From: Acinetobacter guillouiae CIP 63.46
GTDB taxonomy: Bacteria; Pseudomonadota; Gammaproteobacteria; Pseudomonadales; Moraxellaceae
Direction: 5' to 3'
DNA: 64,000 nt
Assembly: GCF_000368145.1 (NCBI RefSeq)
Contig: NZ_KB849286.1
Coordinates: forward strand, 1-64,000
In this document: positions 29,200 through 39,597 of the stretch, piece by piece
Layout: the number at the start of each line of letters is the position of its first letter
Numbering within the stretch: position 1 is the first letter of the stretch
Program-made: the position numbers and the translations under genes
The notes under the pieces: generated by a model
What the model saw: only the letters and a program-made list of their open reading frames with translations
The model's database searches: none
Told to the model about the DNA's origin: nothing

Positions 29200-29610
29200 T
29201 CACCTTATTCTAAGTGTATTGTTCTGGCATTTTTGATTCACTTTTGGATCTTCCAATCTTTCTAAATGTATATCAAAAATACTTTTATCTGAAATACTGT
29301 AATATTGCTTTTTATAGCCTTGTTTAGATACACAGAGCGACCATGTATACTTTCTATCCAACCCCATATTCAGTGCAAAAGATCTATTGATATCAAAATA
29401 CGCTTTGCCATTTTTAGTATATTGAGTCTTGTAGTTTTTGATCGTTTTACCCTCTTTAACTGTCGTCGTTAAAACGACATAAGCAAGATCCACCATTTTC
29501 CCTTCAGAATCTTTTACAGTTACTTCAATTTCAGGTATAGTTTTTTCTATATATGGATAACATGCGCTAAGTGAAAACAGTATTGGTATTAGAAATATAA
29601 ATCTATTCAT
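29200..29610 (-). CDS. Putative lipoprotein, paralogue of the previous gene
   Basis: Exported protein of 136 residues with a lipobox (LSAC, Cys17) followed by YPYIEKTIPEIEVTV. The core SEGKMVDLAYVVLTT and the later YTWSLCVSKQGYKKQYY mirror YDWNLCLAKDGYITQEF in the neighbouring paralogue. AAGGT precedes the ATG. It begins 4 bases after the stop of the upstream secreted-protein gene, so the three genes probably form one leftward operon. Function unknown. Confidence 0.72.
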   Translation of the reverse strand: MNRFIFLIPILFSLSACYPYIEKTIPEIEVTVKDSEGKMVDLAYVVLTTTVKEGKTIKNYKTQYTKNGKAYFDINRSFALNMGLDRKYTWSLCVSKQGYKKQYYSISDKSIFDIHLERLEDPKVNQKCQNNTLRIR

Positions 29611-29614
29611 TCAT

Positions 29615-30145
29615 TTACCTTGTATAGCCACAGCTCAATTTTGAGTTTCCTTGTGGTGTTTCATCTAAAGCGTTCTCAATATTCCAATCATCACCCACAA
29701 CCTTACGTAAATGATAGAGCACCGTTGTCGGTGTACCCTTAAATACAAAATAGTAACCATTGGATTGAGTTTTACCCGATTTATATTTTTGTAATGCAAT
29801 TTTGATCAGTTGTGATCCAAAAACATTACTATCTACTGCTAAGTCATCCTGTTCAGTATGTGCAGTTTTATAATAGCGATAACCTTGCACACCATAATAT
29901 GTATTATTACCAACAATCATCGTCTGTTTAGATTTATTCAGCTTTACATTTTTCTGCCCATCACGGCTAAAATCTTGTAAAAGTACAGCTATTTTACTTT
30001 CAGGATGTTTAAAAAGTGCATAACAATTGATCGCTTTAGTATCGATAAGCGTGTCTATCTGAATATTCTGAGCATTTACCAATTGCGTAAAAATCAAACC
30101 GACTATTAGTAAACTTATTTTATTTATATTCTGAAACTGTTTCAT
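29615..30145 (-). CDS. Secreted hypothetical protein
   Basis: Protein of 176 residues with a signal peptide (about 1-25, ending LVNAQ). No known domain is recognised. The mature protein has two cysteines (NCYALF and LSCGYTR) that could form a disulfide. GGAAAA lies upstream of the ATG. It is the first gene of a three-gene leftward group with two lipoprotein genes, suggesting a periplasmic or envelope role; nothing more can be inferred. Confidence 0.7.
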   Translation of the reverse strand: MKQFQNINKISLLIVGLIFTQLVNAQNIQIDTLIDTKAINCYALFKHPESKIAVLLQDFSRDGQKNVKLNKSKQTMIVGNNTYYGVQGYRYYKTAHTEQDDLAVDSNVFGSQLIKIALQKYKSGKTQSNGYYFVFKGTPTTVLYHLRKVVGDDWNIENALDETPQGNSKLSCGYTR

Positions 30146-30475
30146 AGGTTATTTTCCAGCAGTCGTTTGCGAAAGCAATAAGTTTTATAAGGACTCTAAA
30201 GTCACGATTAGGTCATTTATTTTTATGAAAAAAAATTATAAAAATTCATAATAGACTTCTTTCATAAGTCCTTTTTAAAACCATAAATCAACATAAAAGC
30301 ACCCTCATCCTAACCTTCTCCCATAGGGAGAAGGAGCTTTCAATTCCAATATAATTCACTTCACATGATCATTTTTTGATTCATGAAATATCTTTAATAC
30401 ACAAAAACCACAATAAAGTGGCTTTTGTTATTAGCATCTAAAATTATCAATCAGAGAATGTACTCGCATCTTTAG
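30146..30475. other. Spacer with a REP-like palindrome
   Basis: No gene is visible in these 330 bases. Besides the palindrome listed separately at 30314-30334 I see only AT-rich DNA with the promoter side of the secreted-protein operon. Confidence 0.5.
30314..30334. repeat. REP-like palindrome
   Basis: CCTTCTCCC-ATA-GGGAGAAGG, embedded in caccctcatcctaacctt on the left. This matches the general form of the intergenic palindromes (ccctcaccctaaccctctccc type) dispersed in many gamma- and betaproteobacteria. Only one copy is in the window. Confidence 0.55.
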
Positions 30476-30601
30476 CTATGCAATTAAATATGCACTGAGA
30501 ATAATCAGCATTTGTACAACTAAAATAACACTAAACCATTTCCAGCCTTTTTGGCGAAGGATGACCTTATCTGCTGTTGAATAATTGACTGTTCTTATCA
30601 T
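30476..30601 (-). CDS. Small single-pass membrane protein (41 aa), uncharacterised
   Basis: A short ORF beginning MIRTVNYSTADKVILRQKGW. Its C-terminal half is one hydrophobic helix (about 22-41, FSVILVVQMLIILSAYLIA). The RBS AGGTG is ideally spaced 6-7 bases before the ATG, which makes translation likely. I do not recognise the family. It stands alone between the secreted-protein group and purL. Confidence 0.55.
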   Translation of the reverse strand: MIRTVNYSTADKVILRQKGWKWFSVILVVQMLIILSAYLIA

Positions 30602-30865
30602 TTTATCACCTCATTCTTGCTACATCATGGAACATTTTTGGGGCAAAACATTGGTCTTTTAATAGACAATGTATAACATGCAAGAAATAAACCAAAGTTA
30701 AAACTGTAACTAAAATTATCTTATACCCATCAATATAATTAACTTGATATAAATCAATTCATTTTAATGTTGCATTATTTAATCCTACATAGTGCCACTA
30801 TCCCGTGGCAGCATAAATCTTACCTTTGAGTGGAGGCGATAGAAATATTGATCAGTTTAAAACAA
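30602..30865. other. Spacer left of purL
   Basis: About 260 bases without a gene. It should hold the promoter of the 41-aa ORF, reading left. I see nothing else that can be supported. Confidence 0.4.
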
Positions 30866-30887
30866 AAAAGCCCCTTACGGGGCTTTT
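30866..30887 (-). terminator. Rho-independent terminator of purL
   Basis: AAAAGCCCC-TTAC-GGGGCTTTT, 9-bp perfect stem, with an A run on the left giving the U tract for the leftward transcript. It follows the purL stop by 24 bases. Confidence 0.92.
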
Positions 30888-30910
30888 ACAATTCATTGGT
30901 CTAGATCTAA

Positions 30911-33900
30911 TTAACCAATAAACTTACGTGCATTACGGAACATACGTAACCATGCACCATCTTCTGTCCACTCTTCAGGTTTCCAAGAATGTTGAATTGC
31001 ACGGAAATTACGTTCAGGATGCGGCATCATAATCGTTGCACGACCATCTTTTGAGGTCACCCCAGAAATCGCCTCAGGAGAGCCATTCGGGTTCAATGGG
31101 TATTGTTGAGTTGCATTACCCAAGCTGTCTACATAACGTAAAATTACTTGATTACCCGCATTTAACGCAGCAAAGTTTTCAGCAGAAGTTTCTGCACGAC
31201 CTTCACCATGTGCAACAGCGATTGGTAAAATAGAGCCTTCCATACCTTCTAGAAGAATCGATGGAGATTTCTCAACTTTCACATTCACAACACGTGCTTC
31301 AAATACTTCTGAAGTATTACGGCGGAAACGTGGCCAGTTGTCTGCACCTGGAATAAGTGGTGCAAGCTGAGCCAACATTTGACAACCATTACAAATACCC
31401 ACAGAGAAAGTATTGTCACGGTTAAAGAATTTCTCAAATTGATCACGAAGTTTAGGATTAAACAGTACAGACTTGGCCCAACCACCACCAGCACCTAAAA
31501 CATCGCCATAAGAGAAACCACCACAAGCAACCAGCCCTTCAAAGTCGTCTAAATCTACACGACCTGAAAGTAAATCACTCATGTGAACATCAACAGTATT
31601 AAAACCAACTTTATCGAATGCCGCAGCCATTTCAACATGACCATTCACGCCTTGTTCACGTAAAATCATCATGTTTGGACGGCGTTCATTGATATATGGT
31701 GCTTCAACAGGCTCATTTAAATCAAAAGTTGGTAATGCAATTATACCTTTATGGTTTTTATCACCAATTAATGCAAATTCTGAATCAGCGGTTTCTACGT
31801 TATCACGTAAACGTTGAATTTGATGAGACACTTCAGTCCAAGCTTGTTGCAATTCAGCACGATCAAGTACCAAACCGTTCACTGACAATTTATCAGAATC
31901 ATTGACAGTACCAACAACGCGAATCGCTTCTTTTAAACTTGAAGTTGCAACTTCATCTGTCAAACTTGCCCAGTCTGCTTTAGAAATTTGCAATACTGCA
32001 CCAATTTCTTCGGCAAATAAGCTTTCAGTAGATTGATCTTCAAGTGCTACACCTAAGCGTGAAGCAAACATCATTTCAGCAACAGTTGCCAATAAGCCAC
32101 CATCACCGATGTCATGATACGCCATGATCAAACCGCGATTATTCCAATCTTGAACCAATGCAAAGAACGCTTTGAACTCATCAAAGTTATCAACATCAGG
32201 TGTAACAGAACCAATTGCCTTATACACTTGTGCAAGGATCGAACCGCCTAAACGGAACTGACCTTTAGATAAATCAATACGTACCAGAACTGAATCTTCA
32301 TTTTTCAATTCAGGTGTCAATGTTTTACGAACATCCAACACAGGTGCAAATGCAGTGATGACACCAGACATTGGTGAAGTCACAGATTTATCTTCGCCTT
32401 CGTCATTCCAAGTTGTACGCATTGACAATGAGTCTTTACCCACTGGAATTGCAATACCCAATGCTGGACACATTTCCATACCGATGGCTTTTACACCTTC
32501 GAATAATGCTTGATCTTCACCTTTTTGACCTGCGGCCGCCATCCAGTTAGCAGACAGTTTAATATCACTGATCTGTTCAATATTGGCACACATGATATTG
32601 GTGATAGACTCAGCCACGGCCAAACGTGCCGAAGCAGCAGGATTTAACAATGCAACAGGAGGACGCTCACCCATTGCCATTGCTTCACCGGTATAGCCTT
32701 GTAAGCTTGTTGTGGTTACCGCAGCATCCGCAACTGGCACTTGCCAGCGGCCCACCATCTGATCACGCGATACCATACCCGTGATTGAACGGTCACCAAT
32801 GGTGATTAGGAATGATTTTGAAGCCACTGTCGGGTTTTTCAATACACGGAAGATCGCATCTTTTAAATCAACTTTAGATGCATCAAACTCATCACCTTTA
32901 CGTTGAATCGTTTCGTATGTACGACTCATACGTGGCGTACCACCAAGCATGACTTGCATTGGCATATCCACTGCTTTGTTTTCAAACAATGGATCGTTTA
33001 CAGTTAATTGACGTGCTTCAGTCGCTTCACCCAATACCGCAAATGGGCAACGTTCACGTGCACAAATCGATTCAAATAACTCTAATGATTCTGGTTTGAT
33101 GGCAAGTACATAACGTTCTTGCGCTTCATTTGACCAGATTTCCATTGGCGACATGCCAGGTTCAAGCGATGGGATTTTACGAAGATCAAGAGTTGCACCC
33201 AATTCGTGATCATTCACAAGTTCAGGCATTGCATTGGAAACACCACCCGCCCCCACATCATGTACAGATACGATCGGGTTAAAGTCTTCCATTCTCCAAC
33301 ATGCATCAATCACTTCCTGACAACGACGCTCCATTTCTGGGTTTTCACGTTGTACAGAAGCAAAATCTAGTTTTTCACCCAATTTACCGCTATCTACAGA
33401 AGAAGCTGCACCACCGCCCAAACCAATGAGCATCGCAGGACCACCCAGTACAATCAGTAAATCGCCTGGCTGAATTGCATCTTTTTCAACATGGTCAGGA
33501 CGGATATTCCCGTAACCACCTGCAATCATAATCGGTTTATGGAAACCTTTTACTTCGCCATTAACATTTTGCTCAAAAGTACGGAAGTAACCATTTAACG
33601 CAGGGCGACCAAACTCGTTGTTAAATGCTGCACCACCTAAAGGACCATCAATCATGATCTGAAGTGGTGATGCCATACGAAATGGTTTACCGTAGTTTTC
33701 TTCCCAAGGCTGTTCAAAACCGGGAATATTAAGGTTAGAAACCGTAAAGCCCGTTAAACCCGCTTTTGGTTTACCACCACGGCCTGTTGCACCTTCATCC
33801 CGAATTTCACCACCAGAACCTGTCGCAGCACCTGCAAATGGAGCAATTGCGGTTGGATGGTTATGGGTTTCCACTTTCATAAGAATGTGGGCAGCTTGGC

Positions 33901-34744
33901 TCTTATATTTATAAATATGGTGACCCGTGGCTTCATCTTTTTTCGGATAGAAACGCTGTGTGTCAAAACCAACAATTACAGAAGCATTATCTTTATATGC
34001 TGACAAAACATCTGTAGGTGATTCTTTATAGGTATTTTTAATCATTTGGAACAATGATAATGGTTGTTTTTCACCATCAATTGTCCACTCTGAACCAAAG
34101 ATTTTATGACGACAATGTTCTGAGTTTGCTTGAGCAAACATCATCAACTCGATGTCGTGTGGGTTACGCCCCATCTTATTAAATGCAGCGGTTAAATAGT
34201 CAATTTCTTCATCTGACAAGGCAAAGCCAAATTCAGAGTTTGCTTTAACCAGTGCATCTTTGCCTTGTCCCAAAATATCAATTGAGTTTAAAGGCTTAGG
34301 CTCAGTTTCAGAGAATAAAGCTGTTGCGTCATCAATTTTATTGAAAACGCTTTCTGTCATACGGTCATGTAAAATTTGTTTTACTTCATCAGAGATTTCA
34401 GAAATCCCCTTTAAAGTAAACAAAACACCGCGTTCTAAGCGGTGTACAGGTGTATTACAGTTGGCAAAAATATCGGTTGCCTTAGATGACCACGGTGAAA
34501 TTGTACCGACACGTGGCGTGACTAAAATCTGGACTTCGTCACTTGCAGCCTGACGAACTTCAAACGATGCGCCATCGTTTAAAAGCTGTAAAGCAGATTG
34601 CTGTTGTTGCTCGTTGAGCGTTTGGTCGAAAAGGTAAACCCATTGGCTTTCTATTGATTGAACAGAACTGATCGACGCAAGGCGTGTTAATAGTTGTGTT
34701 TGCTTAAAAGAAGAGTGTGCAGGTGCACCGGCAACGATAAACAT
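30911..34744 (-). CDS. purL: Phosphoribosylformylglycinamidine synthase PurL
   Basis: Large single-chain FGAM synthase (1277 aa) of purine synthesis, converting FGAR to FGAM with glutamine and ATP. I start at ATG 34744 ([15 protein letters not shown]), the family start; an upstream start at 34777 is unlikely. The synthetase half shows [15 protein letters not shown] and [12 protein letters not shown]. The C-terminal glutaminase domain has the nucleophile in GICNGCQML and the His/Glu pair near MMPHPERN. It is a single-gene unit. Confidence 0.97.
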   Translation of the reverse strand: MFIVAGAPAHSSFKQTQLLTRLASISSVQSIESQWVYLFDQTLNEQQQQSALQLLNDGASFEVRQAASDEVQILVTPRVGTISPWSSKATDIFANCNTPVHRLERGVLFTLKGISEISDEVKQILHDRMTESVFNKIDDATALFSETEPKPLNSIDILGQGKDALVKANSEFGFALSDEEIDYLTAAFNKMGRNPHDIELMMFAQANSEHCRHKIFGSEWTIDGEKQPLSLFQMIKNTYKESPTDVLSAYKDNASVIVGFDTQRFYPKKDEATGHHIYKYKSQAAHILMKVETHNHPTAIAPFAGAATGSGGEIRDEGATGRGGKPKAGLTGFTVSNLNIPGFEQPWEENYGKPFRMASPLQIMIDGPLGGAAFNNEFGRPALNGYFRTFEQNVNGEVKGFHKPIMIAGGYGNIRPDHVEKDAIQPGDLLIVLGGPAMLIGLGGGAASSVDSGKLGEKLDFASVQRENPEMERRCQEVIDACWRMEDFNPIVSVHDVGAGGVSNAMPELVNDHELGATLDLRKIPSLEPGMSPMEIWSNEAQERYVLAIKPESLELFESICARERCPFAVLGEATEARQLTVNDPLFENKAVDMPMQVMLGGTPRMSRTYETIQRKGDEFDASKVDLKDAIFRVLKNPTVASKSFLITIGDRSITGMVSRDQMVGRWQVPVADAAVTTTSLQGYTGEAMAMGERPPVALLNPAASARLAVAESITNIMCANIEQISDIKLSANWMAAAGQKGEDQALFEGVKAIGMEMCPALGIAIPVGKDSLSMRTTWNDEGEDKSVTSPMSGVITAFAPVLDVRKTLTPELKNEDSVLVRIDLSKGQFRLGGSILAQVYKAIGSVTPDVDNFDEFKAFFALVQDWNNRGLIMAYHDIGDGGLLATVAEMMFASRLGVALEDQSTESLFAEEIGAVLQISKADWASLTDEVATSSLKEAIRVVGTVNDSDKLSVNGLVLDRAELQQAWTEVSHQIQRLRDNVETADSEFALIGDKNHKGIIALPTFDLNEPVEAPYINERRPNMMILREQGVNGHVEMAAAFDKVGFNTVDVHMSDLLSGRVDLDDFEGLVACGGFSYGDVLGAGGGWAKSVLFNPKLRDQFEKFFNRDNTFSVGICNGCQMLAQLAPLIPGADNWPRFRRNTSEVFEARVVNVKVEKSPSILLEGMEGSILPIAVAHGEGRAETSAENFAALNAGNQVILRYVDSLGNATQQYPLNPNGSPEAISGVTSKDGRATIMMPHPERNFRAIQHSWKPEEWTEDGAWLRMFRNARKFIG

Positions 34745-34823
34745 GCTGTTTTTGGCTCCACGGGCAGGTTTTGGCAACCTACCTCAATGTGACTTGAAGA
34801 GAGCGCATATTCTACTGTGAAAG

Positions 34824-34870
34824 CAAGATTTCAGCTAGTCATATCCCACTTAAAAAACGCTGAAATCTTG
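34824..34870. promoter_or_regulatory. 12-bp inverted repeat upstream of purL
   Basis: CAAGATTTCAGC (34824-34835) and GCTGAAATCTTG (34859-34870) are perfect inverted copies with a 23-base spacer. They sit 80-126 bases upstream of the purL start and just past the stop of the lipoprotein gene at 34930. No T run follows in either direction, so a terminator is less likely than a regulatory structure. Confidence 0.4.
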
Positions 34871-34929
34871 GTTTTAAATATCCGATTTACTTTGACTTTC
34901 GTCTTTAAACATGATTCGTAACAATTGAA

Positions 34930-35667
34930 TTATTGAGCTGTATAATGAAACTCACCCGTTTTAGGATCTTCTTTCGCAATGATTCCGCTTTTTTGATAAA
35001 AGACTTTTCCACAAGAAATCTCAGGATCGATTTCACCATCAATATCATAGGATAATCGGACATTGATATGTTCCAAATATGGGTTTTGAGATACAGAGTC
35101 AATGAAAAATACATCTAAACTTTCCATGTTATAGCACACATAGATTTTTTCAGGATGCGAGTTTTTATTCAGATCAATTGTATAGGTATGATCTGCATTT
35201 TGAGTCATTCGATCGAGTTTGAGAGCAACCGCATTGACCAAATCACCACTTTTATTGATCGCATAAGCATAGTTTGCCGTGTCATTTTTATAAGCTTCAT
35301 TGCAGTTTTTAATTGGTTGCCCAATTTTCACCTTGCTAGGCGTAAGATCCTCTATTGTAAATTTAGATTTTCCATTCAACATACTGCTTGGTAAGATGCT
35401 CCAATACTGTTTATTTTGCGCATTTGGATCATCTGTCCAAATACAATTATTTGTCAGATGACTATCTGGCGTTTCTTGAAAGGCAAAAGTCGCTAAAGCT
35501 TGATCTACTGGTTCAGGCTTGGCAGGAATGCTTTCTTCGATTTCAGCTTTACTCACTTCAATCTTTTTCTGTGTTTCAATTTCTTTGTTTTGATTGGATA
35601 GATTTTTATCAACTTGGTTACATCCTGACAAAAAAATTATGAATAGCAATATAAATTTATTGTTCAC
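34930..35667 (-). CDS. Putative lipoprotein
   Basis: Exported protein of 245 residues with a lipobox (LSGC, Cys16) and a Lys/Glu-rich linker after it (to about residue 55). The start is a GTG at 35667 with GAAGGG 7 bases upstream. The globular part has four cysteines (NNCIWTDD, PIKNCNEAY, IYVCYNME, ISCGKVFY), probably as two disulfides. No family is recognised. It follows the next gene by 23 bases in the same direction, so they probably form an operon. Confidence 0.7.
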   Translation of the reverse strand: MNNKFILLFIIFLSGCNQVDKNLSNQNKEIETQKKIEVSKAEIEESIPAKPEPVDQALATFAFQETPDSHLTNNCIWTDDPNAQNKQYWSILPSSMLNGKSKFTIEDLTPSKVKIGQPIKNCNEAYKNDTANYAYAINKSGDLVNAVALKLDRMTQNADHTYTIDLNKNSHPEKIYVCYNMESLDVFFIDSVSQNPYLEHINVRLSYDIDGEIDPEISCGKVFYQKSGIIAKEDPKTGEFHYTAQ

Positions 35668-35690
35668 TGAATACCCTTCATTATTTTGCG

Positions 35691-36746
35691 TTACTTTGAC
35701 AACATACGTTGCATAGTCGGTGAATCATAGCTATAAACCCCCAAGCTTGGATCAAATTCCACCCTATTGATTTGGTTTTTATCTTCCAATTTATAATTAG
35801 AAAAATAAAATTTATTACCTTTATATTGAATCTGTATTGGATAATATGACTGTCCTTTTACGGGTATAAAAGAAAGTTTTGAATCAAACTTGTGTGCTTT
35901 AGGTGTATAAAACATTTCTGTTGTATCCTCACTCGCATTTGAGACTAAATAGCTTCGTAGAAACTCATCCTCTTTCAAACTTAAGACATACCAATCAGAA
36001 TACTTTGCTCCATTTGCTATACCATATAACCTGAAAAAACTTCCCTTTCTATCTGCGCCAATTAGCCTAATATTTGAAGCAATTTCAGGAACACTCAACT
36101 TACTTAGGGAGGTTTCAAAGCCTTCATAAGAATCGATACCTTCATAATTTATTGGTGTGCGAGTAACCAATTGATATTTGCCAGTTTCCAATTGCTTAAA
36201 TAAATAAAGTTCCAATTTAGGATCTGTAATACGTATTTCTCGTCCAGCCCCATGCATTTCGAATATTTCGACTGGAAGTAAAAAACGCTTTTCCTTATTT
36301 ATATTTTTGAATTGAATAGCTTTACGGGGGAAAACGACGATATTTTTCTCAATGAGTTTTTTACCATCAATACAATTACATTTTTCATAGTATTTATATT
36401 CAACAGCGGTAAATAATTTTGTATTCGAATGTGAAAATTGTGAGTCATTCATTTGTACAATATCGAAAGGATACAAGGTTTTAACTATATTCTGGAGCTC
36501 GAAATTTTCTAACTCTATCTGTTTCATCTCATCTGCATTAAATACCTGATTTTGCCCAGTTTGCTTGTGAGGATAAAACGTATAATCAATTATTGTACGT
36601 TCTTCAAATGAGCGTAGCCCTAATGCATTTTCTGTAATAGAAATTTCTTTTGAAGGATCAATAATAGGATAGTTTTCACCATGAGTATAAATTATTGGTA
36701 AGCATAAAATAAGCACAAAACTAACGAATTGATCTTTTAAACTCAT
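35691..36746 (-). CDS. Secreted hypothetical protein
   Basis: Protein of 351 residues with an N-terminal signal-like segment (about 7-22, FVSFVLILCLPIIYT). No known domain is recognised. It looks beta-rich, with conserved-looking stretches such as FRLYGIANGAKYSDWYVLSL and LSFIPVKGQSYYPIQIQY. It is placed just upstream of the lipoprotein at 34930-35667, so both probably serve one envelope function. Confidence 0.65.
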   Translation of the reverse strand: MSLKDQFVSFVLILCLPIIYTHGENYPIIDPSKEISITENALGLRSFEERTIIDYTFYPHKQTGQNQVFNADEMKQIELENFELQNIVKTLYPFDIVQMNDSQFSHSNTKLFTAVEYKYYEKCNCIDGKKLIEKNIVVFPRKAIQFKNINKEKRFLLPVEIFEMHGAGREIRITDPKLELYLFKQLETGKYQLVTRTPINYEGIDSYEGFETSLSKLSVPEIASNIRLIGADRKGSFFRLYGIANGAKYSDWYVLSLKEDEFLRSYLVSNASEDTTEMFYTPKAHKFDSKLSFIPVKGQSYYPIQIQYKGNKFYFSNYKLEDKNQINRVEFDPSLGVYSYDSPTMQRMLSK

Positions 36747-36965
36747 CTTATATAAAGCCTATTCCTTATCATTTATAAAGCGAGACTCTAACATTTATTT
36801 TTGAAAATTCTAAACCATAGTCAAATCATAGCTAAATTGATTTGATTTCCCTGTTAGTGTTCATATAAGAATAAATCATTACCAAGACAACTTATGTCGC
36901 CCGCCCCTAGTACATTTTCAATAAATTTGGCATCATACGATTAACGAAAGAATGAATAATGATAA

Positions 36966-38306
36966 ATGACTCAAATGCGTTGGTTAGAACTCCTTTCAAC
37001 AGTTCGTTTAGGTAGTAAAAAGCAAAGTACAGAACAGGCACGAAGTCCATTTCATAAAGATTATGACCGCATTATATTTTCGCAAAGTTTTAGACAACTC
37101 AATCGTAAAACTCAAGTTCATCCACTGACCCAACATGATGGTATTCATACACGGCTCACGCACTCTTTAGAGGTGTCATGTATTGGCCGTTCTTTGGGAA
37201 TGCTCGCTGCTGAAAAAATCAAAAATGAACTCCCCGTTTGGATCTCCCCAGCGGATGTAGGGGCAATTATTCAAGCTGCATGTTTAGCACATGATATCGG
37301 TAACCCACCCTTTGGACATGCTGGTGAATATGCGATTCGTGAATGGTTTGATGACGCTGCACATACAAATTTTTTACAAGATCTGAGCCCTGAACAACAA
37401 GCAGATGTACGACAGTTCGAAGGTAATGCCCAAGGTTTAAGACTGCTTACTAAAATTGACTATCATCCTCATGATGGAGGGATGCGTCTTACTTACGCAA
37501 CGTTGGGAGCTTACTTAAAGTATCCTTGGCTCTCTAAGACCATCGAATCTCAAGGGAATACTCCTGCAAGCAAACGGGCTAAATTTGGCTGTTATCAAGC
37601 TGAAAAAGAAATTCTTAAACAGATTGCAGATCAACTCGGTTTAATTCAATTGGGTGAGTATCATTGGTGTCGTCATCCGCTGACGTATTTACTAGAAGCT
37701 GCTGATGACATTTGTTATGCCTTAATTGATTTAGAAGACGGTATTATTCTCAATATGCTCAGCTATGAAGAAGTTGAACCTATTTTTCTTGATTTGTTAG
37801 GAGATTATGGCGTTCCCGCTGAACTTAGTATGCCGTATATGACTTGGCAACAAAAAATTGCAGCCTTACGCGGTCGTGTCATGAAACGGCTGGTAGATGA
37901 AGTAACCACTGCTTTCGCAAAACAACATTATCAAATTTTGTCAGGACAGCTAAAAGGTTCGTTACTGCAATACTGTGCTGAGGATATTGAGATTGGGATT
38001 GATCGAGCAAAAAACCTTGCCCGTGAAAAAATATTTGAACACCCGCAAAAATCAGGTTTGGAAATTATTGCCCATCAGAGTTTACAGCATATTTTAGATG
38101 CCTTTATTCCCCTTACGACACCGAATAAAACATTAAGTTTTAAAGATGGTCGTTTACTGTCTATTTTAGAACGCTTTGGTGCACGCTTTAGTGATCATCA
38201 CTATGACAATATTATGCAAGTCTTAGATATTGTGAGTAAATTTTCAGACCATCAAGCCTATAACTTAGCGCAAGAACTCCAAGGTAATAAAGTAGGATTC
38301 TTTTGA
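36966..38306 (+). CDS. dgt: Deoxyguanosinetriphosphate triphosphohydrolase-like protein
   Basis: HD-domain dNTPase of 446 residues that hydrolyses dNTPs to nucleosides and triphosphate. The metal-binding residues are visible: His66 in RLTHSLEV, the HD pair at 109-110 in HDIGNPPFGHAGE, and a later Asp in EAADDICYALIDLEDG. It is the first of four closely spaced rightward genes ending with ruvAB. The downstream start overlaps its stop (TGATG). Confidence 0.9.
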   Translation: MTQMRWLELLSTVRLGSKKQSTEQARSPFHKDYDRIIFSQSFRQLNRKTQVHPLTQHDGIHTRLTHSLEVSCIGRSLGMLAAEKIKNELPVWISPADVGAIIQAACLAHDIGNPPFGHAGEYAIREWFDDAAHTNFLQDLSPEQQADVRQFEGNAQGLRLLTKIDYHPHDGGMRLTYATLGAYLKYPWLSKTIESQGNTPASKRAKFGCYQAEKEILKQIADQLGLIQLGEYHWCRHPLTYLLEAADDICYALIDLEDGIILNMLSYEEVEPIFLDLLGDYGVPAELSMPYMTWQQKIAALRGRVMKRLVDEVTTAFAKQHYQILSGQLKGSLLQYCAEDIEIGIDRAKNLAREKIFEHPQKSGLEIIAHQSLQHILDAFIPLTTPNKTLSFKDGRLLSILERFGARFSDHHYDNIMQVLDIVSKFSDHQAYNLAQELQGNKVGFF

Positions 38307-38968
38307 TGAAACGGTTTGTAGATGATGGAATCACATTGAATAGATTTTCTCGGCAACCTATTTTAGTAGAATGTCCATTTTGTTTAAAAAATGCCACCGT
38401 CTATACGAAAAAAATTGATGATATTGATTTCGAGCAACCCTTTTTTAGTTGCCAAAATTGTTGTAAATCATTTGACCAAAAAGCCAAACAGGAAAATAAC
38501 TTAGGCTATTTCTCTGGAGTTTATTTAGATATTGAAGAAACTTGTCGTTGTAAACGTGGAAAATTTCAGTTTCATCAATACTATGCAAAAAAGAGTTTTG
38601 TTCCTCAATTTATTGAATTGAATTGCAACTTTTGCCCAATTTCCAAACGGATCTATCCTAACCAATTTGATATACGCAAACAATTTAATCGCGGCTTCAA
38701 TACAGATCCTTATTTTGGTTATTGCCTAACACTATGTGTAGCAACAAGAAATGGACTTGTTTTCGCCTATAATCAAGAACATATTAACTGTTTAAAAGAT
38801 TATATTTCTGCAAACCTTAGACAAAGAACTTATTTAAATACCAATAAAACCTATTTTAATCGTTTACCTGCTTGGATAAAATCTGCCCGAAATCGCAAAG
38901 AAATTCTTAAAGCAATTTTGCGTTTAGAGCAAATGGCATCTACTATTCAACCATTAACAAATAAGTGA
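38306..38968 (+). CDS. Zinc-ribbon hypothetical protein between dgt and ruvA
   Basis: Basic protein of 220 residues. Cysteine pairs suggest two metal-binding ribbons: CPFC (about 22-25) with CQNCC (about 49-53), and CRCK with CNFC around 75-110. The C-terminal half is rich in Arg, Lys and aromatic residues and could bind nucleic acid. I do not recognise the family. Its ATG overlaps the dgt stop, and ruvA follows after 9 bases, so its position in a DNA-metabolism operon is its best clue. Confidence 0.75.
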   Translation: MKRFVDDGITLNRFSRQPILVECPFCLKNATVYTKKIDDIDFEQPFFSCQNCCKSFDQKAKQENNLGYFSGVYLDIEETCRCKRGKFQFHQYYAKKSFVPQFIELNCNFCPISKRIYPNQFDIRKQFNRGFNTDPYFGYCLTLCVATRNGLVFAYNQEHINCLKDYISANLRQRTYLNTNKTYFNRLPAWIKSARNRKEILKAILRLEQMASTIQPLTNK

Positions 38969-38977
38969 ACAAACTCA

Positions 38978-39580
38978 ATGATCGGATGTCTTATTGGTGA
39001 AGTCTTAGCTTTAGAAGCACCTACCGTACTTTTAAATGTAAATGGCGTGGGTTATGAGATCGACACGCCACTCTCAACATTTTGCCAATTACAAAAAGGT
39101 CAAAAAGTTACCTTATGGACACATTTAGCCGTCCGTGAAGATGCTCAATTGCTGTATGGCTTCTCTAACGCCCAAGAAAAAACTATCTTTCGCACCCTGC
39201 TAAAAGTGAATGGTGTCGGTCCTAAAATGGCTTTAGGTATTTTGTCTACACTGAGTGTAGAAATGTTGGTACATACTGTTGAGAATGGTGATGTTAAAAC
39301 CTTAGTTAAAGTCCCTGGCGTTGGTGCGAAAACAGCCGAACGTTTAATGATTGAACTTCGTGATCGCTTTAAAGCCTTCGCTACAGGTACCACACCGAGT
39401 AATTCGACTTCAACTCAAATACAATTTACGGGTAATTCTGCTGTTGCAGAAGCTGAAGCGGCATTGCAATCTTTAGGTTATAAACCTTTGGAAGCACAAA
39501 AACTGATTAATGCCGTGAAAGCAGACTATACTGAAGCAAGCGACATTATCCGTGCTGCACTTAAATCCATGAATAAATAA
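38978..39580 (+). CDS. ruvA: Holliday junction branch migration protein RuvA
   Basis: Tetrameric junction-binding subunit of RuvAB. The 200 residues begin [19 protein letters not shown]. The OB domain is followed by helix-hairpin-helix motifs ([35 protein letters not shown]). Domain III, which contacts RuvB, is at about 150-200. It lies 17 bases upstream of ruvB. Confidence 0.96.
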   Translation: MIGCLIGEVLALEAPTVLLNVNGVGYEIDTPLSTFCQLQKGQKVTLWTHLAVREDAQLLYGFSNAQEKTIFRTLLKVNGVGPKMALGILSTLSVEMLVHTVENGDVKTLVKVPGVGAKTAERLMIELRDRFKAFATGTTPSNSTSTQIQFTGNSAVAEAEAALQSLGYKPLEAQKLINAVKADYTEASDIIRAALKSMNK

Positions 39581-39597
39581 GACAGATTAAGACACTC

